The notes under the pieces are model-generated. The model had not been told where the DNA came from. It made no database searches and worked only from the letters and a program-made list of their open reading frames with translations. A stretch of 64,000 nucleotides of DNA from Corallochytrium limacisporum (Eukaryota; Opisthokonta). Positions within the stretch are counted from its first letter, which is position 1. Each line of letters begins with the position of its first letter. The stretch is from positions 1 to 64,000 of the forward strand of contig PDIP01000004.1 of the NCBI GenBank assembly GCA_002811645.1. Direction: 5' to 3'. Positions 28,336 through 38,356 of this stretch are shown piece by piece. A program made the position numbers and the translations under genes.

Positions 28336-30069
28336 ATGGTTGCGTGCATGAAGATCGCTCTGGCTGTGGTGATGTCGGCAACATTCACCATGGGCCAATT
28401 TCCTTTCGATGAATCCACCGGTGGGTTCGACGGTGACTTCAAGATGGACAATCGCGTTCTTATCATCAAGGGTTCGAACATCGGCGGAGAAAGGTACCTC
28501 CACGATCCTACCAGCGAGTCGTATATCTTCCAATTGCAATGGTACGGCATTCCTTTTGAGTCGTACACGAAAGGAGACGGGTACAATTATTTGCAGAAGC
28601 CCGAACCCACTGAAACTCACCATATAACCTTCGGCAATGATGACGGTGATGAGAACCCGATCAGAACTTGGTACAAGGACACGAGTTTCACCCTTGACAC
28701 AGGTCTGGAAAACGAAGAAGGGCATGGTCGGTACAGTGGCATTATTATCCTGCTTGATGCTGAGCTCAGCAACGAAGACTTCAGCACCATCTTCGCTTAC
28801 TGCGAAAAGTATTCTGCTCGCATTGTCGCTTGGAACTATGGACTACCAAACCTTTTGGAGGGCATCACTCGCGCAGATGAGACTACTGATCCCTTAACTG
28901 ATGCCGAGGCAGGAAATATGCAGTTCACCGACAAGGGCAAACTATTCACTGACTCTTTCGATCATGAGTACACATTCAATCTCGCTGAGATTGAGGTCGT
29001 ATATAACGAAGTGGTCTACATTGAAGAGAATCCTGGAAAGACCGAAGCCCTTGTACAGGATCCTGAGTCTGGCAAGACCATTCTCAGCTACCACCTTGTA
29101 CGACCCGGTGTCGAATTAATGGGCGTCTGGTATACTCTAAACTACTTCCAGCAGGACTCCTGGCCCTTGTTCTTCCCCATCATTGAGTTTATTTCTCGTC
29201 GCCATTGGACTGGCGCCCGCCGTATTCACCTGAACAACGTCATGACCAACTGGTACATGTTCCCGGAGGTGCGCAGCCCACTGTGTGAGAAACTATCATC
29301 ATTCTGCAACGATGAGGGTGATGGTCGGTTTGAATTGGCAGTCTGGGAATATCCCGACCACTGGAACTTCCCAGCACCGAACTATGACTGTTCGCGCCCC
29401 CAGGCGTTCTGTGACTCGAGCGCAGAGGGCGTGGATATCACGTTCAATGACACTGTGGCGATGTTCGCATGCGAGCCTCTGACCACATACGAGTTCAACG
29501 GTTCATACGATTTGATTGGCATGGAGTTTACATCTACTCAGGGCTGTGAAAACTTCCTGTACACCACGACCGCTCTGGCCAACAATCTTAAGCTGAAATT
29601 CGACGACGGAACGGAAGTAAGCAAGTGGACAGAATACGGTGTGGACAACAACTACGTGATTCCCATGACCACTGGCCAGAACCATATTAACTTTGATGAT
29701 ACGCTATACAACTACCGCACCGACAGCATCACCGTCGAAGGCGAGGACCCAGAGAACGGAGGTGGTGGTGATGGATCTGACGATGGTGGATCTGGAGATG
29801 ATGGATCTGGCGGCAATGGAGGAGACAGTGGTGGAAGTGAAGGAGACGATGGCACATCCTCTAGCAGCAGCGGTGGCCTCAGCATCGGCGCGATTGTTGG
29901 TATTGCCGTCGCTGGTGTTGTCGTAGTTGCTCTTGTCGTCGCATGCTTCCTGTGCAGGCGCAGGCGTAGCAATGGCAAAGACGCTCGTAACACTCGCCGA
30001 CACAGCGGCAAACGGAACAGCAACAGTAGAAGCGGCAGTGACTACTTCTGCCGCGAGGTTGATGTGTAG
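28336..30069 (+). CDS. type I surface protein resembling Agd3 (CBM87-CE18), copy 2, full length
   Basis: A 577-residue paralogue of the 25403-27055 gene in direct tandem. It has a signal peptide (1-20), the CBM87-like domain with WYGIPFESYT and RYSGIIILLDAEL, identical blocks such as DPESGKTILSYH and FPEVRSPLC, and the same N-N...T-N residues (HLNNVMTNW, about 298) in place of a deacetylase Asp pair. It is therefore probably not an active deacetylase. A Gly/Asp/Ser stalk (about 475-515) leads into GAIVGIAVAGVVVVALVVACFLC, a complete membrane helix. Then comes CRRRR and a basic Ser/Asn/Arg-rich tail ending YFCREVDV. The layout suggests a wall- or matrix-binding surface protein. Most divergence between copies is in the stalk and mid loops, as expected for surface proteins. 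Confidence 0.82.
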   Translation: MVACMKIALAVVMSATFTMGQFPFDESTGGFDGDFKMDNRVLIIKGSNIGGERYLHDPTSESYIFQLQWYGIPFESYTKGDGYNYLQKPEPTETHHITFGNDDGDENPIRTWYKDTSFTLDTGLENEEGHGRYSGIIILLDAELSNEDFSTIFAYCEKYSARIVAWNYGLPNLLEGITRADETTDPLTDAEAGNMQFTDKGKLFTDSFDHEYTFNLAEIEVVYNEVVYIEENPGKTEALVQDPESGKTILSYHLVRPGVELMGVWYTLNYFQQDSWPLFFPIIEFISRRHWTGARRIHLNNVMTNWYMFPEVRSPLCEKLSSFCNDEGDGRFELAVWEYPDHWNFPAPNYDCSRPQAFCDSSAEGVDITFNDTVAMFACEPLTTYEFNGSYDLIGMEFTSTQGCENFLYTTTALANNLKLKFDDGTEVSKWTEYGVDNNYVIPMTTGQNHINFDDTLYNYRTDSITVEGEDPENGGGGDGSDDGGSGDDGSGGNGGDSGGSEGDDGTSSSSSGGLSIGAIVGIAVAGVVVVALVVACFLCRRRRSNGKDARNTRRHSGKRNSNSRSGSDYFCREVDV

Positions 30070-30969
30070 AGAATTCTCGGCATATTATCACAATTCTGTT
30101 AGAGTACATAAAATATATTTCTTTTGCATAGTCTTATCCTTAGTATAACAGACTTATGAGTGTTCAAAGCAGACATATGCCCCAGTCCCCATCACACGCT
30201 AACCACTCCGGGCAATAGGAATCTGAGATCCTTCCGCAACCTAAGAAACACTATGAAATGACAGTGATTCTCAAACTTTCTAACCGTATATTTAATTTGA
30301 GATTATATAAAATATACCGACGTGTTTGAAATATACGGCACCGGCCCCAATGGCTTTAACGTCCGACCGGTACTAAATGTATTATAAGGAAACCCAGGAG
30401 ACTCCCCCTCTTCCCCAGAAGGAAAAAGGAGGGGGGGGGGCCAATAAGGGGCAGGAAGAAAAAGGGAGGGGGGGGGGAGGGGACGTTTTCCTCTGCCCCA
30501 CTTCTTCTCCTGTAGACCTGACTTTTTTCGCGCCAAATTTTCAATTTGCCCAACTTTGTGCCCCTGCTCCGTTCGTCTCCCTCCCACTCACCCCCTCCGG
30601 CCTTGAGTCACTCGGACTTGCCAGTGACCAACCAAGGGTGCGCAAAGAAACAGGGAGGCGTGTAAGTCCCACCTGATCGTCCAGCAAAACATTGGAGGAG
30701 AGATAGATCAGTGGGATACACGATATGCTGTTGGTTCTCATATGTGACTGTTTCCAACTTGGATGAGAAAAGATCGGAATGATGTGCTCTGGGAGGTTTA
30801 CGAAGCCGTTGTTCCAAACAAGACGCCATTGGCGTGCACAATGTGAACGTAGGTAGTGCGAAGGTATGAAAATGCACAAGAACGATTTGCATACCACTCT
30901 ATCAAGGCATCCCTTGCCAGCCCGGGCACTTCATGTTCAGACGGTCGACAGCAAACAATCTTGCCAGTC
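30070..30969. other. intergenic with strong G tracts, no gene seen
   Basis: About 900 bases separating the surface-protein gene from MYSM1. A cluster of G9-G11 runs lies at 30430-30482. An ATG at 30866 opens a 134-codon frame that overlaps the MYSM1 start out of frame; if transcribed it would hinder MYSM1 translation, so transcription probably begins downstream of it. Confidence 0.6.
30430..30482 (+). repeat. poly-G cluster (G-quadruplex-prone)
   Basis: Several runs of four or more G, two of them 9-11 long, within about 50 bases. This meets the usual four-run criterion for a G-quadruplex. Confidence 0.8.
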
Positions 30970-32733
30970 ATGCCGTCCCTTACGTCCGACGAGCAGCTTG
31001 CTCGCATGTTGCAAATGGAAGAGGAAGGAGGAGGAGATTACTATGGAGGCTGGGTGGACCAGGAGGAGTCCGACGGTTCAGACGGGGAATGGGGCCGTCC
31101 GAAGAAGAAGGCTAAATCAGTGTCTCGTAAACGGGCACCGAAACCCCCTCCTTCCCCACGCGAAATCTCCGACAAGGGACGCAGGATCCGCAGGGATCAG
31201 GGAAAGGCCACAGCAAGGTCTGTTCAACACTGGAACTCTGAAGAAACCGACAAATTCTACAAGGGAATGATGGTATGGGGACGCAACTGGCAGGCAATCA
31301 GTGAATACTTGGGTACATGCCGCGATCCTCGCAACATTGCCTCCAAGGCTCAGAAATGGTTCGTAAAGCAATATGTCGAGCGTAAGCCACTGCCTGAGGT
31401 AATGGGCAAGACTACCGGTTTCGGATACACACTCAGCGGTAAGCCGTTGGACCCGCAGTCGACGGCCTTGAGCAAGTTCGGCGGCTCGAAGTACCTGAAA
31501 GAGAAGGACAAATTCTCACCGCCACCGCAAGATGGCACCAAGCTCCCGGAGTGGGAGAGCATTACAACTGTGCTGCCCGCTGAGGAAGTTGAGGAAATGA
31601 AGCGCCAGCGTACTGCGAATTGTGAGGCTGGAAAGGTCTTTGACAAGGAGGCTAGTGAAAAAGCCAAGGCTGCCGAGGCCGCGGCTCGAGAGAACCAGGA
31701 CCCGAACGGTCAGCCTGGCCCGGTGAAGACTGTCAAGGCTATCCCAACGAAGTCGCGCCGGCAGCGGTGGGAGGAGCACCAAAAGATTGTGGGCCGTTTC
31801 GTCACAAAGAATGAAGAGAAGCCGCCGACCCGCGAGAAGAAGGAGCGTAGGGCTAAGACACAGGCCACCGGCTTTATGAACCTCGACTCACAGGGTCATT
31901 CACACAATGCATTGATGATGGTCCAGTGCACACAATACGCTGAGGACACTCAGCCCTTCGCCGTCACCGTGGCGCCCTGGGTCGACTTTGTCATGGATTG
32001 CCATGCCCACTTGGCCATGTCAGAGATTATTGGCTTCTTGGCAGGGACATGGGATGCCGAGACCGCCACACTTACCGTCCAAGAAGCCTTGCCATGTCGC
32101 TCACTGGCACTCGGTACCACGGAGACGTCGGTTGAAGTCGACCCCGCAGATGAAGTACGGGTCCGCGACCTGATTGCGGAGAAGGGCTATCGCTGTGTCG
32201 GCTGGTATCACAGCCATCCCACCTTTAAGCCCATTCCCTCGCTACGTGACGTCGAGAATCAGCATAACTACCAAATGCTGTTTAATCGCGACAACACTTT
32301 TGACAGTCCTTTCGTGGGCGCAATTGTCTCCCCTTACGATCGCGATCTCCCAACTATGCACTCTAAAACTTCATGGTTTTACGTCGCCCCTGGACAACGG
32401 GACAGTGCTATGGTGTTGAACATGAAGAACAGTCTTGACGCGACCATTGATCCCGATGAAGTCTACGACAAGATCAATTCTCTCTGCGATATTTGCGTTG
32501 GCGCTCTGGAGCGCATCCATTCACTAGCAGAGGTTTGGCGGATGGAGGGTCCAAATATGGACCTCGACGGACGAGAAGATGGAGACCAAGTGCCACGTAC
32601 TATTTCTGAGAAGATGAACTTCTCACTTCGGCTGGCACTCACGCGCCACGGTGTCAAGATTGACGATGCGGAGCAGGCCGTGACCATGGCTCTCGAGATC
32701 ATTGCTGGCAACTGGGAACTGGACATGGAATGA
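30970..32733 (+). CDS. MYSM1: MYSM1-like histone H2A deubiquitinase (SANT + MPN/JAMM)
   Basis: A 587-residue protein from the first in-frame ATG (30970). Order: an acidic N-terminus followed by a basic nuclear-localisation-like patch (RPKKKAKSVSRKRAPK); a SANT/Myb domain (about 86-133, HWNSEETDKFYKGMMVWGRNWQAISEYL); a disordered charged linker; and an MPN+ domain (about 335-470) with E in MSEIIGFLAG and a complete JAMM zinc motif H414-S-H-P-x6-S-L-R-D427. All metal and catalytic residues are present, so the enzyme should be active. MYSM1 removes monoubiquitin from histone H2A with its SANT and SWIRM domains reading chromatin. No SWIRM domain is evident here, a difference from animal MYSM1 (about 828 residues). 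It converges on the PA200 gene 148 nt away. Confidence 0.9.
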   Translation: MPSLTSDEQLARMLQMEEEGGGDYYGGWVDQEESDGSDGEWGRPKKKAKSVSRKRAPKPPPSPREISDKGRRIRRDQGKATARSVQHWNSEETDKFYKGMMVWGRNWQAISEYLGTCRDPRNIASKAQKWFVKQYVERKPLPEVMGKTTGFGYTLSGKPLDPQSTALSKFGGSKYLKEKDKFSPPPQDGTKLPEWESITTVLPAEEVEEMKRQRTANCEAGKVFDKEASEKAKAAEAAARENQDPNGQPGPVKTVKAIPTKSRRQRWEEHQKIVGRFVTKNEEKPPTREKKERRAKTQATGFMNLDSQGHSHNALMMVQCTQYAEDTQPFAVTVAPWVDFVMDCHAHLAMSEIIGFLAGTWDAETATLTVQEALPCRSLALGTTETSVEVDPADEVRVRDLIAEKGYRCVGWYHSHPTFKPIPSLRDVENQHNYQMLFNRDNTFDSPFVGAIVSPYDRDLPTMHSKTSWFYVAPGQRDSAMVLNMKNSLDATIDPDEVYDKINSLCDICVGALERIHSLAEVWRMEGPNMDLDGREDGDQVPRTISEKMNFSLRLALTRHGVKIDDAEQAVTMALEIIAGNWELDME

Positions 32734-32881
32734 GTGCCTCACAGATGACATAGCGTCCTGTTACCCACAGACATCCACACATTTGCTTTTTGGATCACTT
32801 TTTTAGAATCACTTTATAAAGACAGTTCTCTTTTAGTAGTACAGACAAAGGACCAGTCCTAAGCTTCACTAGTAGTGTGGT

Positions 32882-35800
32882 CTAAGCGTAATAAGACGGT
32901 GAAATGAGAAGGTCCGTGAGCATGGTGATCTCGTCTTCGGAGAACACCTTCTTGTGGCTCTGCCAGTTGTCGCGATGGGTGCGCCAGAAGTCACTCAAGG
33001 TCTCGTTCACAGTGCCCTTCATGGGCATGGGGTCGTTACTGTGGTTGCCCAATTCAACAATCAGCGGAGCAACAAACTCCGGGACGTCGTATGGGTACGC
33101 GGATATGAACGCTGAGAGACCAAGTACACCCGCATGCCGGCGGATGACATCTTTGTTGCTGTTCTGTTCCTCCATACTGGACTTAATGGCAGAGGCCATG
33201 CTTGCAGCGCCGCCCCCGGTGGCAACAACCTTACGCCTGGCCAGAGGCGTACGGGCCATGGTGAAGTATTCTTCGTAAAGGTTAAACTCGGCACAGCGGG
33301 CATCACAACGCACAATTCCTGCCAGAGTCTTGCTGGCATGTTTACGCACTTCGACTTGTTCATCCAGCAGGCTCTCATTCAGAATGTGCAAGATGGTCTT
33401 CAGGTCAGCCATGTTGAGATGGAACAGGTTGCGGAAAATAAAACTCTGCAAGAACTTCAGACCGCTCACTCTGACGTGCCAATTCCCGTTTTGGAGAACC
33501 TCCCACACCGAGCTCAACAGTCCGGACAGGTACTTATTGGGCATGGTGCTCTGGCTGATCAGAATGATGGTTCCACGAGCCATCTTTTGCAATTCTTCAT
33601 CACTCTGTTCAATCATGCGGAAAATGTAGGGCACTAGCTGCACGATCGATTTGTACGCGCAATTAGAGACACCGGTGCTCAGGGTCATATTGAGCCAGTG
33701 TAGGATAGTCTTGCAAGTCTTCGTCAGCGTCTCGTCTTCGCTCAGAGGAGCCAGCTTGTCCAATTCACTGGTGGTCAATTCAAGCAGCTCTTTCGCAGCC
33801 TCCCGGGCAACCTCAACCTGCTGCACTTCCTTCATGGAATCCGGCACCCAGAAGACACGCATGGCGACATAGATGGCGCGACCAATCTTGGTGCGCACTT
33901 GCTGGTACGGGTGTGCGAGGTGTGGAGTAATGTAACGCAGCAGGTCGGCAGCAAAGATTGCGCCACGCCAGCTTAACTCGTCCAACATGAAGAGAATGAT
34001 CTGCAGGCGGCGGCTTTCTTCAAAACTCGAACTCCCGGCATTCGCAAACGGTAGCGGGTCAACCAGCAAGCGACTCAGCCAGAACAAGCGCCGGGGATCA
34101 CGGTCGTAGACCATGAAGCGGATGGCACTGGCCCAATCGCCCAAAGTGTCCTGGGTGATGGCATTTAGAGCGGCTTGCAGATCCGGAGAAAGGTCCATCC
34201 AGAAAGCCTCCACGTCTTCGTAGGCCCAGTGCTTTGTACCGCGCACAATGCCGGCAACAATCTCCGCAGCGACACGTTGGGAATGCTCTTCTGTTGCTGT
34301 ACTAAGACGTTGGAAGTGGGGCTTAAAAATCTGCCAGATCTGTGGGCCGTAGTTGCGTGCCAATCCCTTGAAGACCTGCGCCTGTATGTCTTCAAAACGG
34401 GCCTTTTCCTTTCCTTGGTCCACATCCAGATACGCAATGACTGCATCTGTAAAGTTAGAGTTGTTGAAGGTGTCGATGATGATCTTGCGGGGAGGAGTAA
34501 GTTCCTCCTCTTTGAACGCTGCGATGTCTGTAGTCTTGCGGGAAGCCACCGGCTCGTAGCGTCCCAGCCTACGAGGGTATATGTTCCAACCGATGGAGTT
34601 CTTGTCATAGAACTGGGCACTATTGTACTCGCTCTCTGTCAATGGCGCAATGTTGTTCATGCCCTTATGCATGATTGTCGAGCCATGAGGTCCGAAATGC
34701 TTACTTGCTTCAGATACGTCCTTGATCACAATCTCTTCCATGGCGGGTTTCTTCTTGTCATCAGCGATAATGCTGTTTAGTGCCTTGAAAGCAATGACAC
34801 GCAATGGAGCAGACTCATTGCGCAGGCAGCGCATGATCCATGCAACCACAGGCTCTGGCACATATACTTCTGGTTGAATCTGGTAAAAGATGAAACTGGT
34901 CACAATTACCTGATAGCGCCAGTGCATGTTGTCGTCACCCAGAGCTTCCATTGCCGCCTCGAAGAACTTTGCGGCGTTTGCATGGGTAGTCTCAGCCGCC
35001 AATAAAGTAATGCCGGTCTTGCCGACCTCGCTGTCAGCAGGCTTTGTGTCAAGAACCCCAGCAAGCGCGTCGACCTGCTCGGGCTCCAGCCTCAGGCTCA
35101 CAGGCAGAGCAGAGCGCTCGTAGCTGTAGGTCCAGAAGGTTGTGGATGCCACCTTCTGCACGCCGGCTTCATGGATACTATGCAGTTTGCTCAAAGCCTG
35201 CACAAAGTCGGTGAGGTAGCCCCATTCATGGCAGATGAGGCGCATGATGGGTCCAGACTGCACCGTCCAGAGAGCCCCTTTGATTTCATGCTCCTCAGCC
35301 TTGTCTGCCTTGTTGATTACAGGCATGAGCTTCTCAATGATGTCGTACTTCGCAGGCTTGTAGCTGCCGAAAGCGTTCTGAATCAACGCCTGTGCTTTCT
35401 TCCGGACTCCAGAGTACCGATTGAAGCAAAGGTCGTACACGTCCAATAGCAACTGCTGTGCCAAGGCTGTGTAGGGCAGAGAGAGGCGCCGGCGACTAAC
35501 CCGTAATCGCTGGAGCATCATAACCCGGCGGAACCAAATGTTTCGTGTGTGCATGCGCTTACGATCGGTCACATTCGCCAGCATGTAGGCAAGTGAATTA
35601 AAGAAGCCACTGTTCATGTGGTAAAAGCTGCCGCTGGATGCCCGCCGGGTCAGGAAGGGGTCGAGGGCCTTGAGCGCTCTCTTGGCAACTTTTGCATCGT
35701 CTTCGAAGTTGGCTTGGATGTCCAGAACCACGTCATGAAGAATCTTTCCGATGCGCTCCCTGTATTTTCCACCGTCACGTTCCACAGCCAGACTTTTAGC

Positions 35801-38356
35801 CTTTGGCTTCGACGTCAGTAGATCAACCACCCGAGACGGGAGCTCCATAATATTCCATTCAACTTCCTGCCCGCCATTTTCAGTTTCCAGCAGTTCCAGA
35901 CTTCCGCGGGCCGCATTGAAAATGAGGAGCAAAGAGCGTTGAATACTCGAGTTGCTCACTGTGGCCTCTCCTGTACAATGTCGCGCCAACTTCACCAGCT
36001 CTGGCTCCAAAAGTTTGTCCAGCAGTTCGTAGGCAAACTCCTGCTCTTCATCTGAGGGAACATGCCATTCAATTGAAATGTCCTCGAGGGTGGACGGCTG
36101 TCCCCACTTGCTCAGGAAGTGTGCAGGATCTTTCCATTCGTCCGCATTCACACAACGAAGATCGCTGCTGTATACTTCGGTGAGTGACTTCAGACAGTTG
36201 CGGAGCAATTTCATGGCGCTCTTGGCAGGCTTGGCTGGACCATGCAAAATCTGTGGCACAAGAATGGAAAGCAGCTCCTTCTTGTAGGAAAGCAGACGTG
36301 GGCCAGCGTGGCGCACAATCTGACTGACGATGCGGAGACTCCATAAGAGGTCTGCATCAGCGTGACTAGTACCTGTACCAACCGTTTCACCATCTTCCAC
36401 ATTGACTTCAATCTGAGCAATGAGCGAAGTCAGCTTTTCAGAGAAGTAAGGTATGAAGATCTTCAAAGTCAGCTCAGGATTCATTCGTGCAGCTGATCCA
36501 CACAGTTGTCCGACCAACTTCAAAGCAGGCATGTGAAGATTGCTCACCATGAAGCGGAACAGCCGCTCCACAGCAAGTTTGAATAGCTCAGGACTCAATT
36601 GAGCAAAAAACAGTTCTGCGGTGGTTACGACCGTGCGGATTTGATTTGCTTCGATGCTGCGATTACCGCTGTTCTCAGAGTCCAGTTGGTTCTCGCAGAG
36701 TAAGCAAATGCGGTCAATGAATGCGACCACCCAGTCCTCGAAGAATGCTGTCGAGTACATGATCTCCCTGTCCTGTTCCGTAGCCCCCGGGACCTGGCTG
36801 GCATAAGAGCTAAGATCACAGATGGGCACACATGTCAAGACAGCAGAGTAGAACCTCAGTGTGGCGTCGGTCTTGATGTAGTCATTGGGGTCAATACCAT
36901 GGAGAGCACTCTGCATCAAAGGAGCAAGGTGCAAACATCCCTCAGGGTAGTGCGAGTGTGTAACAAGAGGCTTCGCAATCAGGCTCAATATGCTGAGAAC
37001 ACTCACCGTCTGATGTACTTCGGTAACAGTCTCAAGAGCCGGATAAATAACCTCCATTAGCTGAGGAATGATCTCTTCCGGTGCAATAAACGCCAGGTGC
37101 TTCAAGCCTTCGCCGGCAGCCATAACCATGGTGGGACTCTTTGCGAACATAGCATGCATAATGACCAATCGCATACTCTTCACGAACTCCACGCATTCAT
37201 TTTTACCCAGTCTCGCGGATTCCGGAATCGGGCAGTTGCCCTTTTTCTCCTTCATCAGACGACGAGCAAATGATCCGGTGAGATTCATGAGCAAATGACT
37301 CAGGCTTCTTGTCCAACTACCTGAGTTACTGGGGTGGAAAAATGACTCAACGGAACGAAGTAGCTCATTCAAATGTTTCTGAACAACGCCATCTGGAGTC
37401 ATCATGTTGACAATGAGATCCCCGATGGAGCTAATCTTCAAGTAAGTTCGATCACTTCCAGGCAACAGGGGTGTACAGCTCGGAGGCAGCGACATTCGCG
37501 ATGGCGCTGGAACATTGGTGCCTACCGGTACGTTCAGAGTGCGCAGAATCCGCATGAACAGTGTGCTCAAGAATGGACTCCAATCAACTTGGCCTACATT
37601 GTCCTCCGCCAATCGGGCATACAGATGGAACCACTGCAGATCCCAGTCTGGACACTGCTCGATCCAATCCCAGGACTGATACAAATCCAGGTACCACAAG
37701 TGCCATGGCACGGACTTTTTCTCGCTATGGTTTGTGGGTAAGAACAAACAAAGCAGACCTTGAGCCCTGAACATGCTTTCGTCAAATGGACACATCAGAC
37801 ACTTGAACTCGTCCAGAATCTCCTGCGTCGCTTCCGTGGCAAAATACCTCCGAGCCCGCCCAATCAGCCGTGTCAGAGTGTTGCTATGATTTGATCGACT
37901 GGGATTTGCAGCTCGGAGACGTGGGAAATAGTTCTGTGCAATGATCTCGTACAGAGGGCGCCATGGTAAAACCAGGTCCTCAACGCTGACTAGGTGCTTC
38001 TTTCGCAACAACTTATGCAGAATTCGTGCCCAAGATGTCTGCAAATGATGTGGCAGGTCCTTGATGGTGACCAAGGCATACACTGCCTTAATCAAACGCA
38101 AATGGACATCTAAGTCGAATTGCTCTTCGTACAACTCAAGGTATAGCCCTAAACTCCTTGTCCAGTGCAGAGTATGTGTGTTCAACTTCCCCGAAATGCT
38201 GGACGTGTAAAGACCCTCCTTGATTTGCGCTAGCATGTGGTCTGCCTCTGCAGGCAAGTCCTCTGCATATGGAAGCAGATTCCATTCGCGAACGCGACGT
38301 CCCAGGTCATCCTCCTCCTCGAACCTTGCGGCATCTCCAAACAGGAAGTCTTCCAT
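32882..38356 (-). CDS. PSME4: proteasome activator PA200/Blm10
   Basis: An 1824-residue HEAT-repeat protein, close to human PA200 (1843). The N-terminus (YAEDLPAEADHMLAQIKEGL) and the regular two-helix repeats throughout fit the solenoid dome that caps the 20S core. The C-terminus is SPSYYA: the last three residues form the hydrophobic-Tyr-X (YYA) motif that inserts into the alpha5/alpha6 pocket and opens the gate. YYA is the same ending as yeast Blm10. The DUF3437-like C-terminal block (KHASKTLAGIVRC; HAGVLGLSAFISAYPYDVP) is present. PA200 is implicated in acetyl-histone and general ubiquitin-independent degradation. There is one uninterrupted frame of 5.5 kb, so no introns are needed. Confidence 0.96.
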   Translation of the reverse strand: MEDFLFGDAARFEEEDDLGRRVREWNLLPYAEDLPAEADHMLAQIKEGLYTSSISGKLNTHTLHWTRSLGLYLELYEEQFDLDVHLRLIKAVYALVTIKDLPHHLQTSWARILHKLLRKKHLVSVEDLVLPWRPLYEIIAQNYFPRLRAANPSRSNHSNTLTRLIGRARRYFATEATQEILDEFKCLMCPFDESMFRAQGLLCLFLPTNHSEKKSVPWHLWYLDLYQSWDWIEQCPDWDLQWFHLYARLAEDNVGQVDWSPFLSTLFMRILRTLNVPVGTNVPAPSRMSLPPSCTPLLPGSDRTYLKISSIGDLIVNMMTPDGVVQKHLNELLRSVESFFHPSNSGSWTRSLSHLLMNLTGSFARRLMKEKKGNCPIPESARLGKNECVEFVKSMRLVIMHAMFAKSPTMVMAAGEGLKHLAFIAPEEIIPQLMEVIYPALETVTEVHQTVSVLSILSLIAKPLVTHSHYPEGCLHLAPLMQSALHGIDPNDYIKTDATLRFYSAVLTCVPICDLSSYASQVPGATEQDREIMYSTAFFEDWVVAFIDRICLLCENQLDSENSGNRSIEANQIRTVVTTAELFFAQLSPELFKLAVERLFRFMVSNLHMPALKLVGQLCGSAARMNPELTLKIFIPYFSEKLTSLIAQIEVNVEDGETVGTGTSHADADLLWSLRIVSQIVRHAGPRLLSYKKELLSILVPQILHGPAKPAKSAMKLLRNCLKSLTEVYSSDLRCVNADEWKDPAHFLSKWGQPSTLEDISIEWHVPSDEEQEFAYELLDKLLEPELVKLARHCTGEATVSNSSIQRSLLLIFNAARGSLELLETENGGQEVEWNIMELPSRVVDLLTSKPKAKSLAVERDGGKYRERIGKILHDVVLDIQANFEDDAKVAKRALKALDPFLTRRASSGSFYHMNSGFFNSLAYMLANVTDRKRMHTRNIWFRRVMMLQRLRVSRRRLSLPYTALAQQLLLDVYDLCFNRYSGVRKKAQALIQNAFGSYKPAKYDIIEKLMPVINKADKAEEHEIKGALWTVQSGPIMRLICHEWGYLTDFVQALSKLHSIHEAGVQKVASTTFWTYSYERSALPVSLRLEPEQVDALAGVLDTKPADSEVGKTGITLLAAETTHANAAKFFEAAMEALGDDNMHWRYQVIVTSFIFYQIQPEVYVPEPVVAWIMRCLRNESAPLRVIAFKALNSIIADDKKKPAMEEIVIKDVSEASKHFGPHGSTIMHKGMNNIAPLTESEYNSAQFYDKNSIGWNIYPRRLGRYEPVASRKTTDIAAFKEEELTPPRKIIIDTFNNSNFTDAVIAYLDVDQGKEKARFEDIQAQVFKGLARNYGPQIWQIFKPHFQRLSTATEEHSQRVAAEIVAGIVRGTKHWAYEDVEAFWMDLSPDLQAALNAITQDTLGDWASAIRFMVYDRDPRRLFWLSRLLVDPLPFANAGSSSFEESRRLQIILFMLDELSWRGAIFAADLLRYITPHLAHPYQQVRTKIGRAIYVAMRVFWVPDSMKEVQQVEVAREAAKELLELTTSELDKLAPLSEDETLTKTCKTILHWLNMTLSTGVSNCAYKSIVQLVPYIFRMIEQSDEELQKMARGTIILISQSTMPNKYLSGLLSSVWEVLQNGNWHVRVSGLKFLQSFIFRNLFHLNMADLKTILHILNESLLDEQVEVRKHASKTLAGIVRCDARCAEFNLYEEYFTMARTPLARRKVVATGGGAASMASAIKSSMEEQNSNKDVIRRHAGVLGLSAFISAYPYDVPEFVAPLIVELGNHSNDPMPMKGTVNETLSDFWRTHRDNWQSHKKVFSEDEITMLTDLLISPSYYA

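Noticed and set aside
30866-31270. 134-codon frame overlapping the MYSM1 start
   Set aside because: It reads a shifted frame of the MYSM1 coding sequence; the MYSM1 frame has the domains.
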